The notes below the pieces were generated by a model that saw only the letters and a program-made list of their open reading frames with translations, did not search any database and was not told the DNA's origin. A stretch of 64,000 nucleotides of DNA, taken from positions 71,998,471 to 72,062,470 of the forward strand of contig OU744720.1 in assembly GCA_916613615.1 (NCBI GenBank), read 5' to 3'. The DNA comes from Steromphala cineraria (lineage: Eukaryota; Mollusca; Gastropoda; Trochida; Trochidae). A program made the position numbers and the translations under genes. Below are positions 11,541 through 23,056 of this stretch, in pieces; the first letter of the stretch is position 1; each line of letters starts with the position of its first letter.

Positions 11541-12759
11541 TTAAAGAACCAAATGTATTGAATTCTTAAATACATGTGTTTTTGCACATTCTTCGATAAA
11601 GTTTGTCAAAGAGTTATAAATTGTAGTTACAGCAATATCATCACAAACACATGCATGTACGGTGAGGTGCAGGCCAAGGGAGATAACTCTGACATTACTC
11701 TAGACCATTTGTTTCTTATGCACCTTGTGCGCTCCAACATATTCTGTTCATTCTGTTCTAACCATTCCTTACTTCCGGTGTCCAATGAGGTCCAACGTAT
11801 ACCAAAATTCCAATTTGAGTTGATTTAGAATTAAATACAGCATGCCAAGACGAATTCAGAAGGTACCGTGTTTAACATTTATTCAAAAATTGCTTGGGTG
11901 ATGTTTACTTTCCTAAAGATACAGAAACGTTGTTAAATTTAAAAAAAGATGTTTTACCCCCTCCTTTTCTTTTTAACATTTTGGAAATTTGTATTGTGAG
12001 GCAGAAGAGTTCATTGTACAATGTATAATCTAAACCTTTCCCTTACCAAGGAATGCATAACTGGTCGAGCGTTAACTTTAAAATATGGTCATCAAACTTA
12101 ATTGAAAAACTGCCAAAGGCAATGGTGCATTGGTATATCTTTGAAATAAAATATTGATGAGCATTTCTCAGTTTTAAATTTTCGGAAATCTTTATCCCTT
12201 GTCATATAGGAAATTCAGGATCGCAAAGATGGCTGTTATCGAAAAGTTCGTGTCTTATAAAAAAAAAATAGTTCACGTCTTACATAGAATGTAAAAAAGA
12301 TTTTAGGCCATTTGTTTAGTGAAGGCCCACTGTTGCTGATGATAATTCATTTAATAATGTATTTAGTTTTCAATGATGTTAGGCAAATGATAACCATCAA
12401 TTAATTAAACTCAAACGAAGCACCCTGTCAATGCCCTCAGAACTCGTTAAAAGTGACATACATAACGTGTATATTTAGATTGAAGGCTTAACAAAACTTA
12501 AAGGTTGCAATAGCATGTCGTTCTTTCGTAAACCTTCAATGTAAGACCTTCTCTAGCTATAGAAAACAATGCTTCTAGAAACTAAATCTTTGTGTTTCTA
12601 CTTCTACCGTAATGGCGGAAATTCAATATAACAGATTTCTTTTGCTGATCTTGTGGATCTTAATACCAAGGAACCGGTCACACTGTAAGAAGTATTTTTT
12701 GTTTCCTTTTCCAGAACTAAAAGCAATTCGATACATTCTCAGATCTTGTGTCACCCCTC
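11541..12759. other. AT-rich intergenic sequence
   Basis: No gene supported. The open frame at 11574-11828 has no recognised features. The frame at 12612-12848 runs into the left inverted repeat of a family C transposon and is not a gene. Confidence 0.45.
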
Positions 12760-13108
12760 ATTCTCTCCCCACAGAGACAGATCAAGTCATGTTGATGGAG
12801 CCTCTGTTATATTACACCGACTTGTGGGATAAAATGGGAGATGCCTGATTGGAGGCAATCAAAGTATAAGTTGTGCAATCAGCGATGCTGTTCTTAAATC
12901 ATCGTTTTGGCTACTGAATCAAGGCAAATGCATTGCGATATGAACCACCCTTTCCATGTGAGAAGCGTTGTCATTTGCTAAAAAAATTCAAATGTATTGT
13001 GGTGCAGTTTTTTTCCGCCAGGTGAAACTGCCGGAACCCACGGATTTCGGCGTAATAGAACAGAGGCTAAATCAACATGACTTGATCTGCCTCTGTGGGG
13101 AGAGAATG
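12760..13108. mobile_element. Family C element, copy 1 (long TIR, 9-bp target duplication)
   Basis: Terminal inverted repeats of about 60 bp begin 'cattctctccccacagag'. They are flanked by GTCACCCCT (12751-12759) and GCCACCCCT (13109-13117), a 9-bp duplication with one mismatch. At 349 bp it is the shortest of three copies. Long TIRs with 9-bp duplications are typical of Mutator-like elements. No transposase inside. Confidence 0.85.
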
Positions 13109-13549
13109 GCCACCCCTTGGCCAACGCGGATTATAAACTGAAGATTGATCCAAATATCAGGATCCACCAGACTACACTTTCAAAAACCATTTTGTCTTCT
13201 TTTTAAAAAAAACATTATGTAACCTCAAAGTATGTGCCAATAAATCATGGACGATGTGAGCTATCATAATTACATGTAAGTACATCCTTGACCCCTCTAA
13301 TAGAGAACTCAGTAACCATTCACTGGTTGACTTCTTGCCGAAGAAGTTTACATTTTGTAGATTTAGTGACGTTGTAATTCCTGATAAACTTCACACAGTG
13401 CACGTCATAGAAAACATATCGTCAACTTCCAGGAGCCATGATTGTTGTCAAACGACGTTTGCTATTATCCAAAAGAACAAAATTCAATATCTTTATCTTT
13501 TTTTATCACTTTTCTCACCCCAAACACTAATGTACAAGAATAAGGACAT

Positions 13550-13895
13550 GTATGTCACGTTGTATCTAGTAACTGTTCAAAGCTGCTTACATCACAACCC
13601 TGAAGAATTGTACAAGGCAGCCGGGTGAACTGAGTGCAATGTAGATGAAGTGCCTTGCCCAACGACACAACACAGTCAGAGAATATTGACAATATTTTTA
13701 AACAAATCATGTATTATAACAAAATGGAGCCCTAAAGATGCTTTAACTTTAAAGCTGAGCGATCTAGACTTGCTATACTTTTCTAGGCTTGGTTGGTCAT
13801 CAAGTAAATATTTTTGCTTTAGGGTCTGGATGACAGACTAGTGTCTTTGGCGTGAGAGACCAGTATGCTAACCACTACACCGGTGTGCTCAATAA
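13550..13895 (-). mobile_element. tRNA-derived SINE, disrupted by a family E element
   Basis: On the minus strand, 'gtgtagtggttagcatactg' (A-box-like, about 13862-13885) begins the head. The SINE body resumes with 'ttgggcaaggcacttcatc' around 13645-13665, a motif shared by many animal SINE central domains. Between them the B-box region is replaced by the repeat described at 13690-13845. Confidence 0.55.
13690..13845 (+). mobile_element. Family E repeat, copy 1
   Basis: Contains 'acaaatcatgtattataac', 'gctgagcgatctagacttgc' and 'tggatgacagactagt'. It aligns in inverted orientation with 52353-52565 over most of its length, and with the more diverged 18243-18425. No coding frame. Confidence 0.6.
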
Positions 13896-14559
13896 ATCTT
13901 ACTATTTGTTGCAAGTTGTCAATTGAATGAAACAAAAACAATTTTACAAATAATTAATTTGGTAAGAAGGCGAAACCATATAAACTAACGAGCAAAAGAA
14001 AGTATAACACTCACTTGTTTTCCATTAATTCAATATTTTAAAGAAATAAGATGCATTTGATTATGGAAGCAGACAATAACACCTTTCGGCTGTAGTTTGA
14101 ATGGCTTTATTGGTGACTGTTTTATATTTTCACTTAAATGTCATCATTTAAAGTAGACTAGGGTAAGAAATGAAATTTACACCAACATGACCCCTACCAT
14201 GTTCAAAATGTTGTAAATGTGTGCATGACGATGAACATTTATTGATTTTCACACAGAGTATGTGTTATATGTCGATGAAAAGTTGTGTATTGTCAAAATA
14301 AATTTAGGGAAATTTTAATATTGAATTTTTAATTTTTTTTTTTAAATTTAAAAAACCGCGTAGAGGTATTCTTTTATTTATTTAATGTTTTGGACTAATT
14401 TTCCAAACAAGTCATTTTTGGAAAACGACGTCAAAAACTCGAGATATCTGACTTTGAAAATTTTACATATGATAAATACAACTGAGTGTTATACTTTCTT
14501 TTGCTCGTGAGTTTAGATGTGTAACTTTTCGTATTAATAATATGTTGCATATTGTATAC
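13896..14559. other. AT-rich spacer
   Basis: Nothing supported. Note 'gagcaaaagaaagtataacac' -like sequence near 13990 and its inverse near 14487-14508: a short inverted pair about 500 bp apart that may mark another decayed element. Confidence 0.35.
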
Positions 14560-14690
14560 AGATGGTCTATGGTTGAGATAATGACCTACATCCGAGTAGG
14601 TATCGGGATATAACCTTCAAGCGACAGCGAGAAGGTTATATCCGATAGCTACGAGGATGTGGTCATTATCTCACATACACCACATGGCTT
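14560..14690. repeat. Hairpin element of about 130 bp
   Basis: The left arm includes 'gagataatgacctacatccg' and 'gggatataaccttc'. The right arm includes 'gaaggttatatccg' and 'aggatgtggtcattatctc'. The arms are near-perfect complements around a loop of roughly 10 bases. It probably extrudes as a foldback structure; non-coding. Confidence 0.7.
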
Positions 14691-15046
14691 TACCGATTTG
14701 CATTAAAACAAAAGTAGAACATCAACCAAATAATTAGTTACAATGTATTTGATAGTTGTTGTTATGGGGTAAAACTTGAATACACTCAACTTCTTAACAT
14801 TTCATTTACACAATACGCGAATTTCACGTGCAGATTGAGCATGTAATGGCGAAGTTGTCGTTCAGACAAATCTGAGCAAGAAGCAATCTGTTTTAGTTGT
14901 TTCGACTTACAAACACGAACATTCTACATTGAACTTAAATTAAATAATGTGAATACAATTTGTCAAAACGTCACCGAAATTGCGCTTTATGGCAAATGAT
15001 ATTCTTATGTGTAATACACTATTCAGTCCATCAAATATTTCCCTCT

Positions 15047-16080
15047 TTATAAAGCAAAAGGTGTTGCTGCACGAACGTTGTCCATTTCATCTTGTGATTC
15101 ACGGATTTTAAGTAAATATCATATCGCACGAGCTTTACACAATCGAAAGCACATGGTTTGAAGGTGGAGACGAACATGAAGTGGTCTCTTGTTTTGAACA
15201 AATTTATGGCCGCGTTTCAAGGTCTTTTCAGTAAGTAAAGGTGAGTTAAACTTTTAAGTATATTCATGTATTTTGCTGTTGAATGTTATTTATGCGTGGA
15301 TCTACGAAAATGCTGTTACAGAGGGTTTACACTGTATTATATAAAAATAAGCTGTTAACAACCAAGTTAATATTTAAGCATTTGTTGATTGTTAATGATT
15401 GTTAAATGATTGTTAATGTAATTATTATTTTCAATATCATTTAGTAATGTATATAGCAATGTGTCATTATATTGATAAATAATGTAACAAGGGACTTATC
15501 AGCTTATTACTCTGAAATTAATTTAGCATGTTTCTTTCTTACAATTAATCACATTATTCGACATTTAACTTTAAAATATGATTGGTCCATTAAAAAGTAT
15601 ACTCTAACATTATTCAAAATTCAGATTCAAAATGTTTTGAAATAAAATTAGAAAAAATATTCATACCTAGAGAGAGATTAACATTAAGCAATAAAGTCAA
15701 ACATCGATAGGCAATTTACAAAGATCACCGGTGTTAAATTTCAACAACTGACGTTACACTTTTGTTTCAGGAACATTTGATTGACAATCCAAACAACATT
15801 AAAGTCGACCTTATTATGGATAATTCAACAAAGCCCATATGAATGGAACCGAGTTTAGCTTGTCAAAGGATTGGAAACAGTGTTCACTTGGATTATGTGT
15901 TCTACTCGCTGAAGCTTTTCAGCTAACCGAGAACGACGTGAATTTGTGTGTGAGTGTTAAGATGAAAATACTAGAAGACCTTGGGATCTGCATTCATCAT
16001 GGATAAGCACAAAGCACAAAATGATTTCACCATGTGGTGCATTTTATAGTAAAATAAGCTATAAATCTGTAAATAAACTA
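15047..16080 (+). ncRNA. Candidate two-exon transcript, probably non-coding
   Basis: A TATA-like 'ctttataaagc' lies near 15047. It is followed by a candidate exon ending at 15230 (donor gtaagt) or 15240 (donor gtgagt). The intron ends in a pyrimidine-rich acceptor 'cacttttgtttcag' at 15770. The second exon, from 15771, reaches an AATAAA at about 16071. The only ATG-led frame across the junction starts at 15176 and gives 20-22 residues with no recognisable signal or motif. The best reading is a long non-coding RNA or micro-ORF transcript; the splice and signal order is the whole case, and no homology is claimed. Confidence 0.3.
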
Positions 16081-16140
16081 CGTTTCAAAATTGTTTTGAT
16101 ATTATGTATTCTTTCGTTAATATGTCTTGGATACAAAGTC

Positions 16141-16275
16141 AACATTTCAAGGTGTTGGGTACCTTGACGTACCCTAAAACACAGTGGTTGTAAGTTCTCT
16201 CGAGGTGCGATACCACAAAGAAGTGAGGCAAAGCCGAACTTGTTTGTGGTATCGAACCGAGAACACATCGACTAA
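16141..16275. repeat. Inverted repeat with B-box-like motif
   Basis: 'gttctctcgaggtgcgatac' and 'gtggtatcgaaccgagaac' face each other around about 35 bp. On the minus strand the second arm resembles a tRNA B box (ggttcgatacc). It may be a decayed SINE head duplicated in inverse; weakly supported. Confidence 0.35.
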
Positions 16276-16629
16276 ACGCACATTGGATGTGAAGAGGTAA
16301 GGTTATACAATATAACCATCGCACGCCTGGTTAACTCCTGTAAAAACAGTATCTTTGATGATATCATTTGCTTGACACTTAAGTTGGTTTCTTTCATGGA
16401 GACTCTCATCAAATTGTGTACTTGATATAAAGTATATCAACAAGAGTTGATGTAGGTAACACATATCTGAGGCTTGTCGTTGATGTTTTATATTTATCAT
16501 CGCTTGTTGGTTATGATTGATTCTACAAGTATTTGCCAACCAAACCCAATTTTCATTACGATCTACGAACACTGCATAACTTTTAAATTTCCAATTCTCT
16601 TGTGGCATTGTGAAGTTGCCTTTGTCATA

Positions 16630-16793
16630 TAGAGTACAACACGGATATGACGAACAATCAGATATAGTGAACAAGTTTTAGGTCACGTCGAAAGCCTTAT
16701 ATGTATGGCGGCCAAACGTGAGTAGCGAACACCGGATATAGCGAACTAAATTCTTTGGTCCCTTGGAGTTCGTTATATCCGTGTTCTACTGTA
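16630..16793. mobile_element. Short pogo/Tigger-like MITE
   Basis: The ends are 'tagagtacaacacggatatg' and 'cgttatatccgtgttctact', followed by gta. They form inverse repeats of about 25 bp starting with TA, in the style of pogo-family termini. Length about 164 bp, no coding capacity. Confidence 0.6.
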
Positions 16794-16942
16794 ATTATGA
16801 TGTAATTATGTCATGATGTTAAACAATTGGAATGTCATGCACATAATGTTTACAGTTTATTATTCAATATCTATATATACACATATACACGAAAAATCCA
16901 CATGCACAACTCTCAGGTGTATATAGAGGGTATTGTACACAC

Positions 16943-17128
16943 TGTGTATAACAGTACACCGGAACTAGCGAGGTGTACGCGGAAAAATGTTGCTAGCGAG
17001 GAGCGTGATCGCAAACGGGATCACTTAAAAAGCAATCTTCGCCGTTTCATCAACTTTCGATTTCGGCTCCTCGCTAGCAACATTTCTCCGCCGTACACCT
17101 CGCTAGTTCCGGTGTACGGTTATACACA
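16943..17128. repeat. Large hairpin element
   Basis: The left arm contains 'caccggaactagcgaggtgt' and 'atgttgctagcgaggag'. The right arm contains 'ctcctcgctagcaacat' and 'acacctcgctagttccggtg'. Arms of about 75 bp surround a 40-bp loop and extend into 'tgtgtataac'/'gttatacaca'. Strong foldback potential; its high GC content stands out from the flanks. Confidence 0.75.
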
Positions 17129-17182
17129 ATGGTACATTCCTCGTTAAATAGTACTATGTATAAAATACTCGGGTCTGCATGA

Positions 17183-17304
17183 AAGTGTCCGCAAGTTTCA
17201 TGTAGACCCGAGTGGTGTTCGCAAGTTTCATGCAGACCCGACTGGTGTTCGCAAGTTTCATGCAGACACGAGTGGTGTTCGCAAGTTTCATGCAGACACG
17301 AGTG
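17183..17304. repeat. 30-bp minisatellite, about four units
   Basis: The unit is 'gtgttcgcaagtttcatgca' plus 'gacccgagtg' (30 bp), with a single inverted half-unit just upstream (17170-17180). Because 30 is a multiple of three, both strands stay open and give repetitive false peptides. Units abut without spacers, so it is not a CRISPR array. Confidence 0.85.
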
Positions 17305-17928
17305 TATATATTTACATCTTTTTCAGAATATGAAATATACATGTTATTCGACGACAATTTTCAAATGTTCTATTTATTGTACTTAAAAATAATCATAAAT
17401 ATTTTTTTTATTCAACTTATATCCAGGACTCCGATGATCTTATGTCGTTACATATGGTTTCATGACGTCAATGATGACGTCATATTATTATAACGGAAAT
17501 GAACATGTTTTTCACTCTATGAAATACGAGATGGTTTTTTTTCACTGATAACGTATTTCACCTATTATAGAAATTTAATGAATTTAACCATCACAAGCGA
17601 TACTTCTTATGAAATATACATTTAAATCAATATATCATCAGCTATGTTACAAAATCCTACGCACTGTCATTCTAACCCATATCGTGACAGGCAACGGATG
17701 ATGTACAAAACAACAGGAAGTAGATAGAGACAGGGGTCATACACATATGTGTAATATCATAGTTTCACTCAGATCGATAAGAGCAGGAAGTTTTACTGGT
17801 TGTCTGACACACCGATTAATAGTAACTTTTATATTTGCATTTTGATCTGCAAATAAGCAAGAAATTATTTTTAAAAACGCAGTTGTGAAGTCTTATTTTG
17901 CATTGGATATTGACGGTATATTCTGTTT
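17305..17928. other. AT-rich spacer
   Basis: No gene or repeat supported. Contains a small palindromic 'catgacgtcaatgatgacgtcat' -like double CRE motif near 17460-17482, with no adjacent promoter that I can support. Confidence 0.35.
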
Positions 17929-18018
17929 CAATCTAAATAAATTTAGATCAACAGGTTTTATATTTGGTCAACGGTATGACAAAATAAAAATTATGTTGAT
18001 CTAAATTTATTTAGATTG
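17929..18018 (+). mobile_element. Family D micro-MITE, copy 1 (90 bp)
   Basis: Flanked by ATTCTGTTT at 17920-17928 and 18019-18027, a perfect 9-bp target duplication. The terminal inverted repeat starts 'caatctaaataaatttagat', is itself nearly palindromic, and extends to about 27 bp (caacagg). The interior is only about 35 bp. Confidence 0.9.
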
Positions 18019-18242
18019 ATTCTGTTTCGATTCTACATCGTATTTTTAATTGAACGAGGTATTAGTAGCTAAAATAAAGGGATTGTGAATGTGTGTTAAA
18101 TATTTCACATTATCAAACTTTCACAACGATCATAGAAAGTACAATTTTGTTTGGTAAGATTATCATCAATTATAACCAATTTTCCATTTCAAACATTAAT
18201 AGCAACGAAGTGTAAAGAGAAGAAATTATGTAAGCCTAATCT

Positions 18243-18425
18243 GTTATCCAGACCCTAAAGCGAAAAAATTAAACGAGCCTTCTTAAGTCTAGACAATGTT
18301 GGCAAGTCTAGATGCCTCAGCTTTTGTTCAGGGCTCCTTTTTATTTTAATATCAAATATTTGAAATTAACATTTTAGTAAAAAAAACTTTTTTTCAGGGA
18401 CTATATGTTAGTCTAATGTAAGCCG
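18243..18425 (-). mobile_element. Family E repeat, copy 2 (diverged)
   Basis: Shares 'atccagaccctaaagc', a 'gcaagtctaga' segment and 'tgttagtctaatg' with the other family members at 13690 and 52353. Orientation matches 52353. Degraded and non-coding. Confidence 0.45.
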
Positions 18426-18649
18426 ACTACATTCCCTTACAAATAAACATGTGCTTGTTTGATATAATCACGTGATTAACGCCATACATGACATTGAAAA
18501 TGAATATGATCACGTGATCACATTCAAGGAAATGTGCATAATCACTTCTCTAGATAGCGTGAGCGAGTTGCTGTTTATTTACAGTCCCTTGAACAAACTT
18601 TGTATTCTAACTTCACAGAACGTTTTGGCGACCCCCATCAAGATCGTCA

Positions 18650-18762
18650 ACTCTGCTTGACTACCCGTATATCTAAAGATAGTGAGCTTGGTGACCTCCG
18701 GCAAACCCGGAAGTAAACTAGGATTTGGACAGACAGACAAGTGGTGGGGACTTTCTAAACTG
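18650..18762 (+). promoter_or_regulatory. Candidate 5' non-coding exon for the RING-finger gene
   Basis: A GC-richer stretch ends in a strong donor (actg|gtaagt) at 18762. The first coding exon of the RING gene is preceded by an acceptor at 23017, so an upstream non-coding exon must exist somewhere. This is a suitable candidate on the same strand. It is inference from splice signals only; the exon start is not defined. Confidence 0.25.
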
Positions 18763-19955
18763 GTAAGTCTCGACCTGTGGTCATGTTTTCATAAATCAGT
18801 ACACCTTGTATGATCCATGACATATCATACATCAGTTTACCTATATTTATTATTGTTACAACTTATACTTTAACCTATATGTATACACCACAAGGATACT
18901 ACTATTACAAATCTCGTAGCAACTCTTACTCACCATGTTGTTTTGTTATGATTAAAGCTACACTCTGTGATTATCTGTTATACTTCTGATGACATGAATT
19001 CGAAACGTATTAATTAGTTCGTATAGTCACCCCAATTGTCAAGTTCATGATTACAATAGTTTCGTTTAAATCCCACATCATACCTACATAACAGATGTTT
19101 GAAATCCAGGAAATTGAATCCTTGTAAAATAACCTATTTAGCACGGTTTAATCGTTCTGTCTTTGTGCTTTAGATAAGTTTCGATGATATACAAAGATAT
19201 CTTAAGGTATACCACTGTACCTAGTTACATTGAAAGGTCTTTTACAACTCTCAATACTAATCGATGAAATCATTGAATACATGGCCGATCAAACCAGGAG
19301 TGTCACTTTCAATGCGTGTTACGTTTACCTTTGTGACTGTCATACATAGTGCATATCCGATTAGCCTTATGTATCTATATACCTACATTAGTTTCTGAAT
19401 ACACATTTTGAATAATGAACATGTTATAAATATTTCTGATTAAATGTACAGATACAAAACTAGTACATGACATGACATGTTTGTTGAATACTATTAAAAT
19501 GTATTAAGTCTTACATGTATCATTTATTGATATTGGTGCATCAAAACGTTAGTGTCTAATGTGAACTGCAATAATAACTTGTCAGGATTGGACTCTTTAT
19601 TGAATCAATATAATAATGATGTTAAGCATAACTCTATTTGAGCTAAATATCAATAGTAACATGAGGTAAAGGTAGTCTAGTGTGTACAATATGACATACA
19701 GTAGAAGATGTATATTCGATGTGTTCGTGATGCTCGTACATATATTCACTTTGTCTATGTTAGAATAACGTGTTATGTTTTGATTTAAGGTCATTTTAGT
19801 ATCGTTAATGCTGTTCCTTTTCATTACTGATTTTTTTGCACTGAAAAGTATTTATTTCACAGCGACAACAGGAGTATAATTTAACTCAATTTTGTTGATA
19901 ATTGACTATTTAAAGACAATTTGCACCGATAACGAAATATCTGTTTTTCTTCTGT
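18763..19955. other. AT-rich sequence, probably intronic or intergenic
   Basis: No coding signature and no clear repeat on either strand. The minus open frame at 19597-19824 is low-complexity and hydrophobic and has no support. Confidence 0.4.
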
Positions 19956-19959
19956 GGAG

Positions 19960-20265
19960 ATCAGTGGTTTCGTGGTAAATATGTTGGCCTCTCAGGCCAA
20001 AGTCCCGGGTTCGAATCCCGGTGGGAACACCATAGATTTGTGACCTTGGTATCGAATAAATTGTGTCCCTGAGCAAGTCACTTCATCCACAGTGCACATG
20101 GTTCAAATAGCTGTGACAATCGGTACCTGGAAATAAAATGAACGGACCTACATATGTACATAGTCGCGTTATAAGTGATATGGTGGCTAAAATAATGATA
20201 TTGGAGTCGCTTTCAGCTGGTTCTTAAACCTGGATATATCGCTATATAAATGTCACCATTATATA
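19960..20265 (+). mobile_element. tRNA-derived SINE
   Basis: The head has an A-box-like 'tggtttcgtggtaaat' and a B box 'gggttcgaatcccggtggg' (about 20007-20026). The body includes 'cctgagcaagtcacttcatc', a motif seen in conserved SINE central domains, and ends near 'atataaatgtcacc'. Beyond about 20265 an AT-rich microsatellite-like tail (ttatatta) begins. A functional tRNA is unlikely because a SINE body follows the head directly. Confidence 0.75.
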
Positions 20266-20735
20266 ATATTCTATATATTATATTATATTAAAATAATTCT
20301 GTAATAATATATTTTCTGTCCTTGCAAGTACAAGAATAAATCCTTAACCAATATATAAGCGACTTAGTAAGCTTATGTGAATATTAGTTAGTCATATATT
20401 ATATATCCGTGTTGTCATGTCTGTTGTGGAAAGTAAGGAAAGTTACAAGTACAGTGTACACATTAAAATCAAAATCTAGATCAGATACGACATGGAAACA
20501 AAGCGTCACCAAACTCAATGTAAATATTTGATATGATAGCAATACAAGTTTTACTTCCGGCTTTTACTTCCGTCATTTAAACTCAGGTCGAGTTGCTCGT
20601 GTTGTTTACTCTAAAATGGGATCGTGTAATAAGAGGACTAGGCTTCGAATATGATCATTTATTCATATATTATTTATATATAGACCGATTATATATATAA
20701 GAAATGGTCAACATGGAATCGTTCGGACTGGATCA

Positions 20736-21152
20736 ATGTTCTTTAATACGCTGGATTCGTATCGACCATTATATTGGTCTTGTCAAGTAGATAAACCATA
20801 TTCAAATGGTGTATCAATTCAATTGCTTAGGTTCAAACGTAGAAAAACTTCGACGGGATTTGAAAGTCTGCACTGTTCATCAACCTTCAAATGGTATTCC
20901 AACACATTGTGTTATTCCAACCACATCCACTATCTCACCCTGTCAATCAATATCACAGAACTACACAACTTAAATCACAAAACGGAAGGGTCTTTAAGCA
21001 CAATACAAAGCATTGAACTGCAAATTTCCTTGATTGATGTTTCCACTGCAACATTTTTCACCGTGTTGGAAATGACTATTAAATTATTTGAGAAAAATCA
21101 AATTACAACGAATGAAAGTTCTGTTATGCAGAAGAGTGATTTCGAGATGTAA
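20736..21152 (+). other. Unrecognised open frame of 138 codons
   Basis: This is an unusually long frame for such AT-rich DNA. It is preceded by a TATA-like 'tatatatataagaaatgg' about 40 bp upstream, and a GTAAGT donor overlaps its stop (at 21149). Composition is Ser/Thr/Leu-rich with no domain, signal peptide or membrane span that I recognise. It could be part of an exon or a chance frame. No function proposed. Confidence 0.15.
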
Positions 21153-21765
21153 GTGTCCTAAAGTTTCCACGAAATTTTATCGAAAGTGTATACATAGTAA
21201 GACGTCAATTGTATACAAACCCTGTCTAACACACATACTCTTGTTTAAAATACATGAATTTTATAATTCATGCATTACCTAAATAAACACTCTTTAAAAG
21301 CAGGTCTTGATTTGGTTTAAACTGGACAGCAGCTATCAAATACAATGATTTTGTAAAGAAATTGACTTTTAAGAGACTGAATGCTAGTCTATACGAGACG
21401 AAATTCCTTTTCAGAAACAATTATTACACCTTGTAAATCCATATAATTCCATATCTTCTTAACCATTACACAATGTAACAGAACTTCAAGACTTCACCTC
21501 TAAATATGGTTATTTTCGAATTGGAAAACTTGAAATTAAATCTAAGTCTAGAATTGTTGTTCATACAGAGATTGAAGATGGCATTTCTAGCAGATGAGAT
21601 TTTTTGGTATTACTGTATGGATGTGATGCCTCGTTATATAATCAAGTTATGCAAATAACGTAACGGTTATATTCATCATGTTTTAGAACACTAACTGATT
21701 GAACATGATTATATTAACGTTACTATACTCTCTATACGATACGATAAAACCTTTATCTGGTAACA
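21153..21765. other. AT-rich spacer
   Basis: No gene, tandem repeat or clear inverted repeat supported. Confidence 0.4.
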
Positions 21766-21819
21766 GTTGCGATAACGTTTATCGTCACTCTACTGAGTGG
21801 AGATAAACGTTATCGCAAC
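21766..21819. repeat. Perfect 18-bp palindrome arms
   Basis: 'gttgcgataacgtttatc' (21766-21783) and its exact inverse (21802-21819) surround an 18-base spacer. A smaller imperfect copy, 'acgataaaacctttatc', lies just upstream. Likely the core of a hairpin element. Confidence 0.7.
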
Positions 21820-23016
21820 TCAAGTGACGTCATGAAACAATGACATGACGTAACGAATTTTCATATGTCACACTGTTACTGCGTCGACGGGCCCTTCCTT
21901 CGAAATGAATACTAGTGTCTCATCATGTGATAAATCTCTAAAATCAGTGTATAAAATAGATTGGAAACATAGCCTGTCCTGAAAATTAACTGGCCAATTC
22001 CTTAGGGGAAAATAAAGAAAAAATTGAAAAGTTACCAGTCCTGACCTAAAAGTAAACAGTCCTGGCAAAAAGTAGCCAGTTTAAGGACTGGCGGATGGCT
22101 ATATTTCAAACACTGGTAGAATCTGACAAATATCATGTCTATCTCATTGAGAGAGTTTATATACCGCCAGGCAATAGAAAGTACATACAACAGTTCGTTT
22201 AAATTAACTTAATATCTAAGAGTCATGTGATATTTTAAGTTATTACACGCTAACAATAACACATATTTAGAGGTGGTTTGAGTTAGATAATTGTTGTCTG
22301 GTTAATGTTTCGTTAATATATCTTTGTTTGATGTAGGCATGGGAAAGAAACAGATTTTACCCTATCATGTCCTGTACCATGTCTAAGATATTGTCAATAA
22401 TTTAAAGAATATGATCGATTATTGATTTACACATAGAATATGTCTTCCTTGTGATGAACTTATGTATTATATCATAATTATTTTTAAAATTTAGAAAACA
22501 CATAAAAGTCTCTATGAACGATGATTGTTGTTCTTCTCAGTTTGAGAATAAGGCATCAAAACAAATATTTGAAATTGACAATCTTTCAATAGTGTAGTTT
22601 CTTGCCTGTCATTTTATTTTCACTATTTGCGCAGCTACTCGAGACAATAGTCGAATATGATTTCATCAGTCCATCAATATAATATACAACTGATAATAAA
22701 TAATATATTCATTTTTTGCAAGTCAACAACGTTTCAAAAGACTCACATATTCAGAATATTGTAAATTGAATTTAAAATGTAATTGAAAAGGGTACATTTC
22801 TTCAATGAATAATTAGTTAGATTACACTTATAGTAATAGAGATATATTTACTATGACATTTATCATACATTATGTTTCACTTTCATTGTCACTTACCTGA
22901 TGAAGGGCCTTGAAATGTCGTATGCAAATACAATAAAGAAGTTGTAATCCATCCTACTTTGTCATATCAACTACCGACTACTATATGCCTCTCAAGAATG
23001 TTTCATAATTTTTCCA
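21820..23016. other. Spacer with a possible retroelement 3' end
   Basis: Mostly AT-rich non-coding. At 22895-22955 'cctgatgaagggccttgaaa' and 'aataaagaagttgtaatcc' resemble 3' ends of Penelope-like or non-LTR elements in invertebrates. This is recognition by pattern only. Sequence from 22960 to 23016 leads into the acceptor of the RING gene exon. Confidence 0.35.
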
Positions 23017-23056
23017 GCACCAACGATGAGAAGAAAAGGTCCCAATTAGCACCACA

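Noticed and set aside
12612..12848. 78-codon plus-strand frame
   Set aside because: Half of it lies in the inverted repeat of the family C element and there is no splice or domain support.
17183..17304. CRISPR-like array
   Set aside because: Units abut with no unique spacers, and the genome is clearly eukaryotic.
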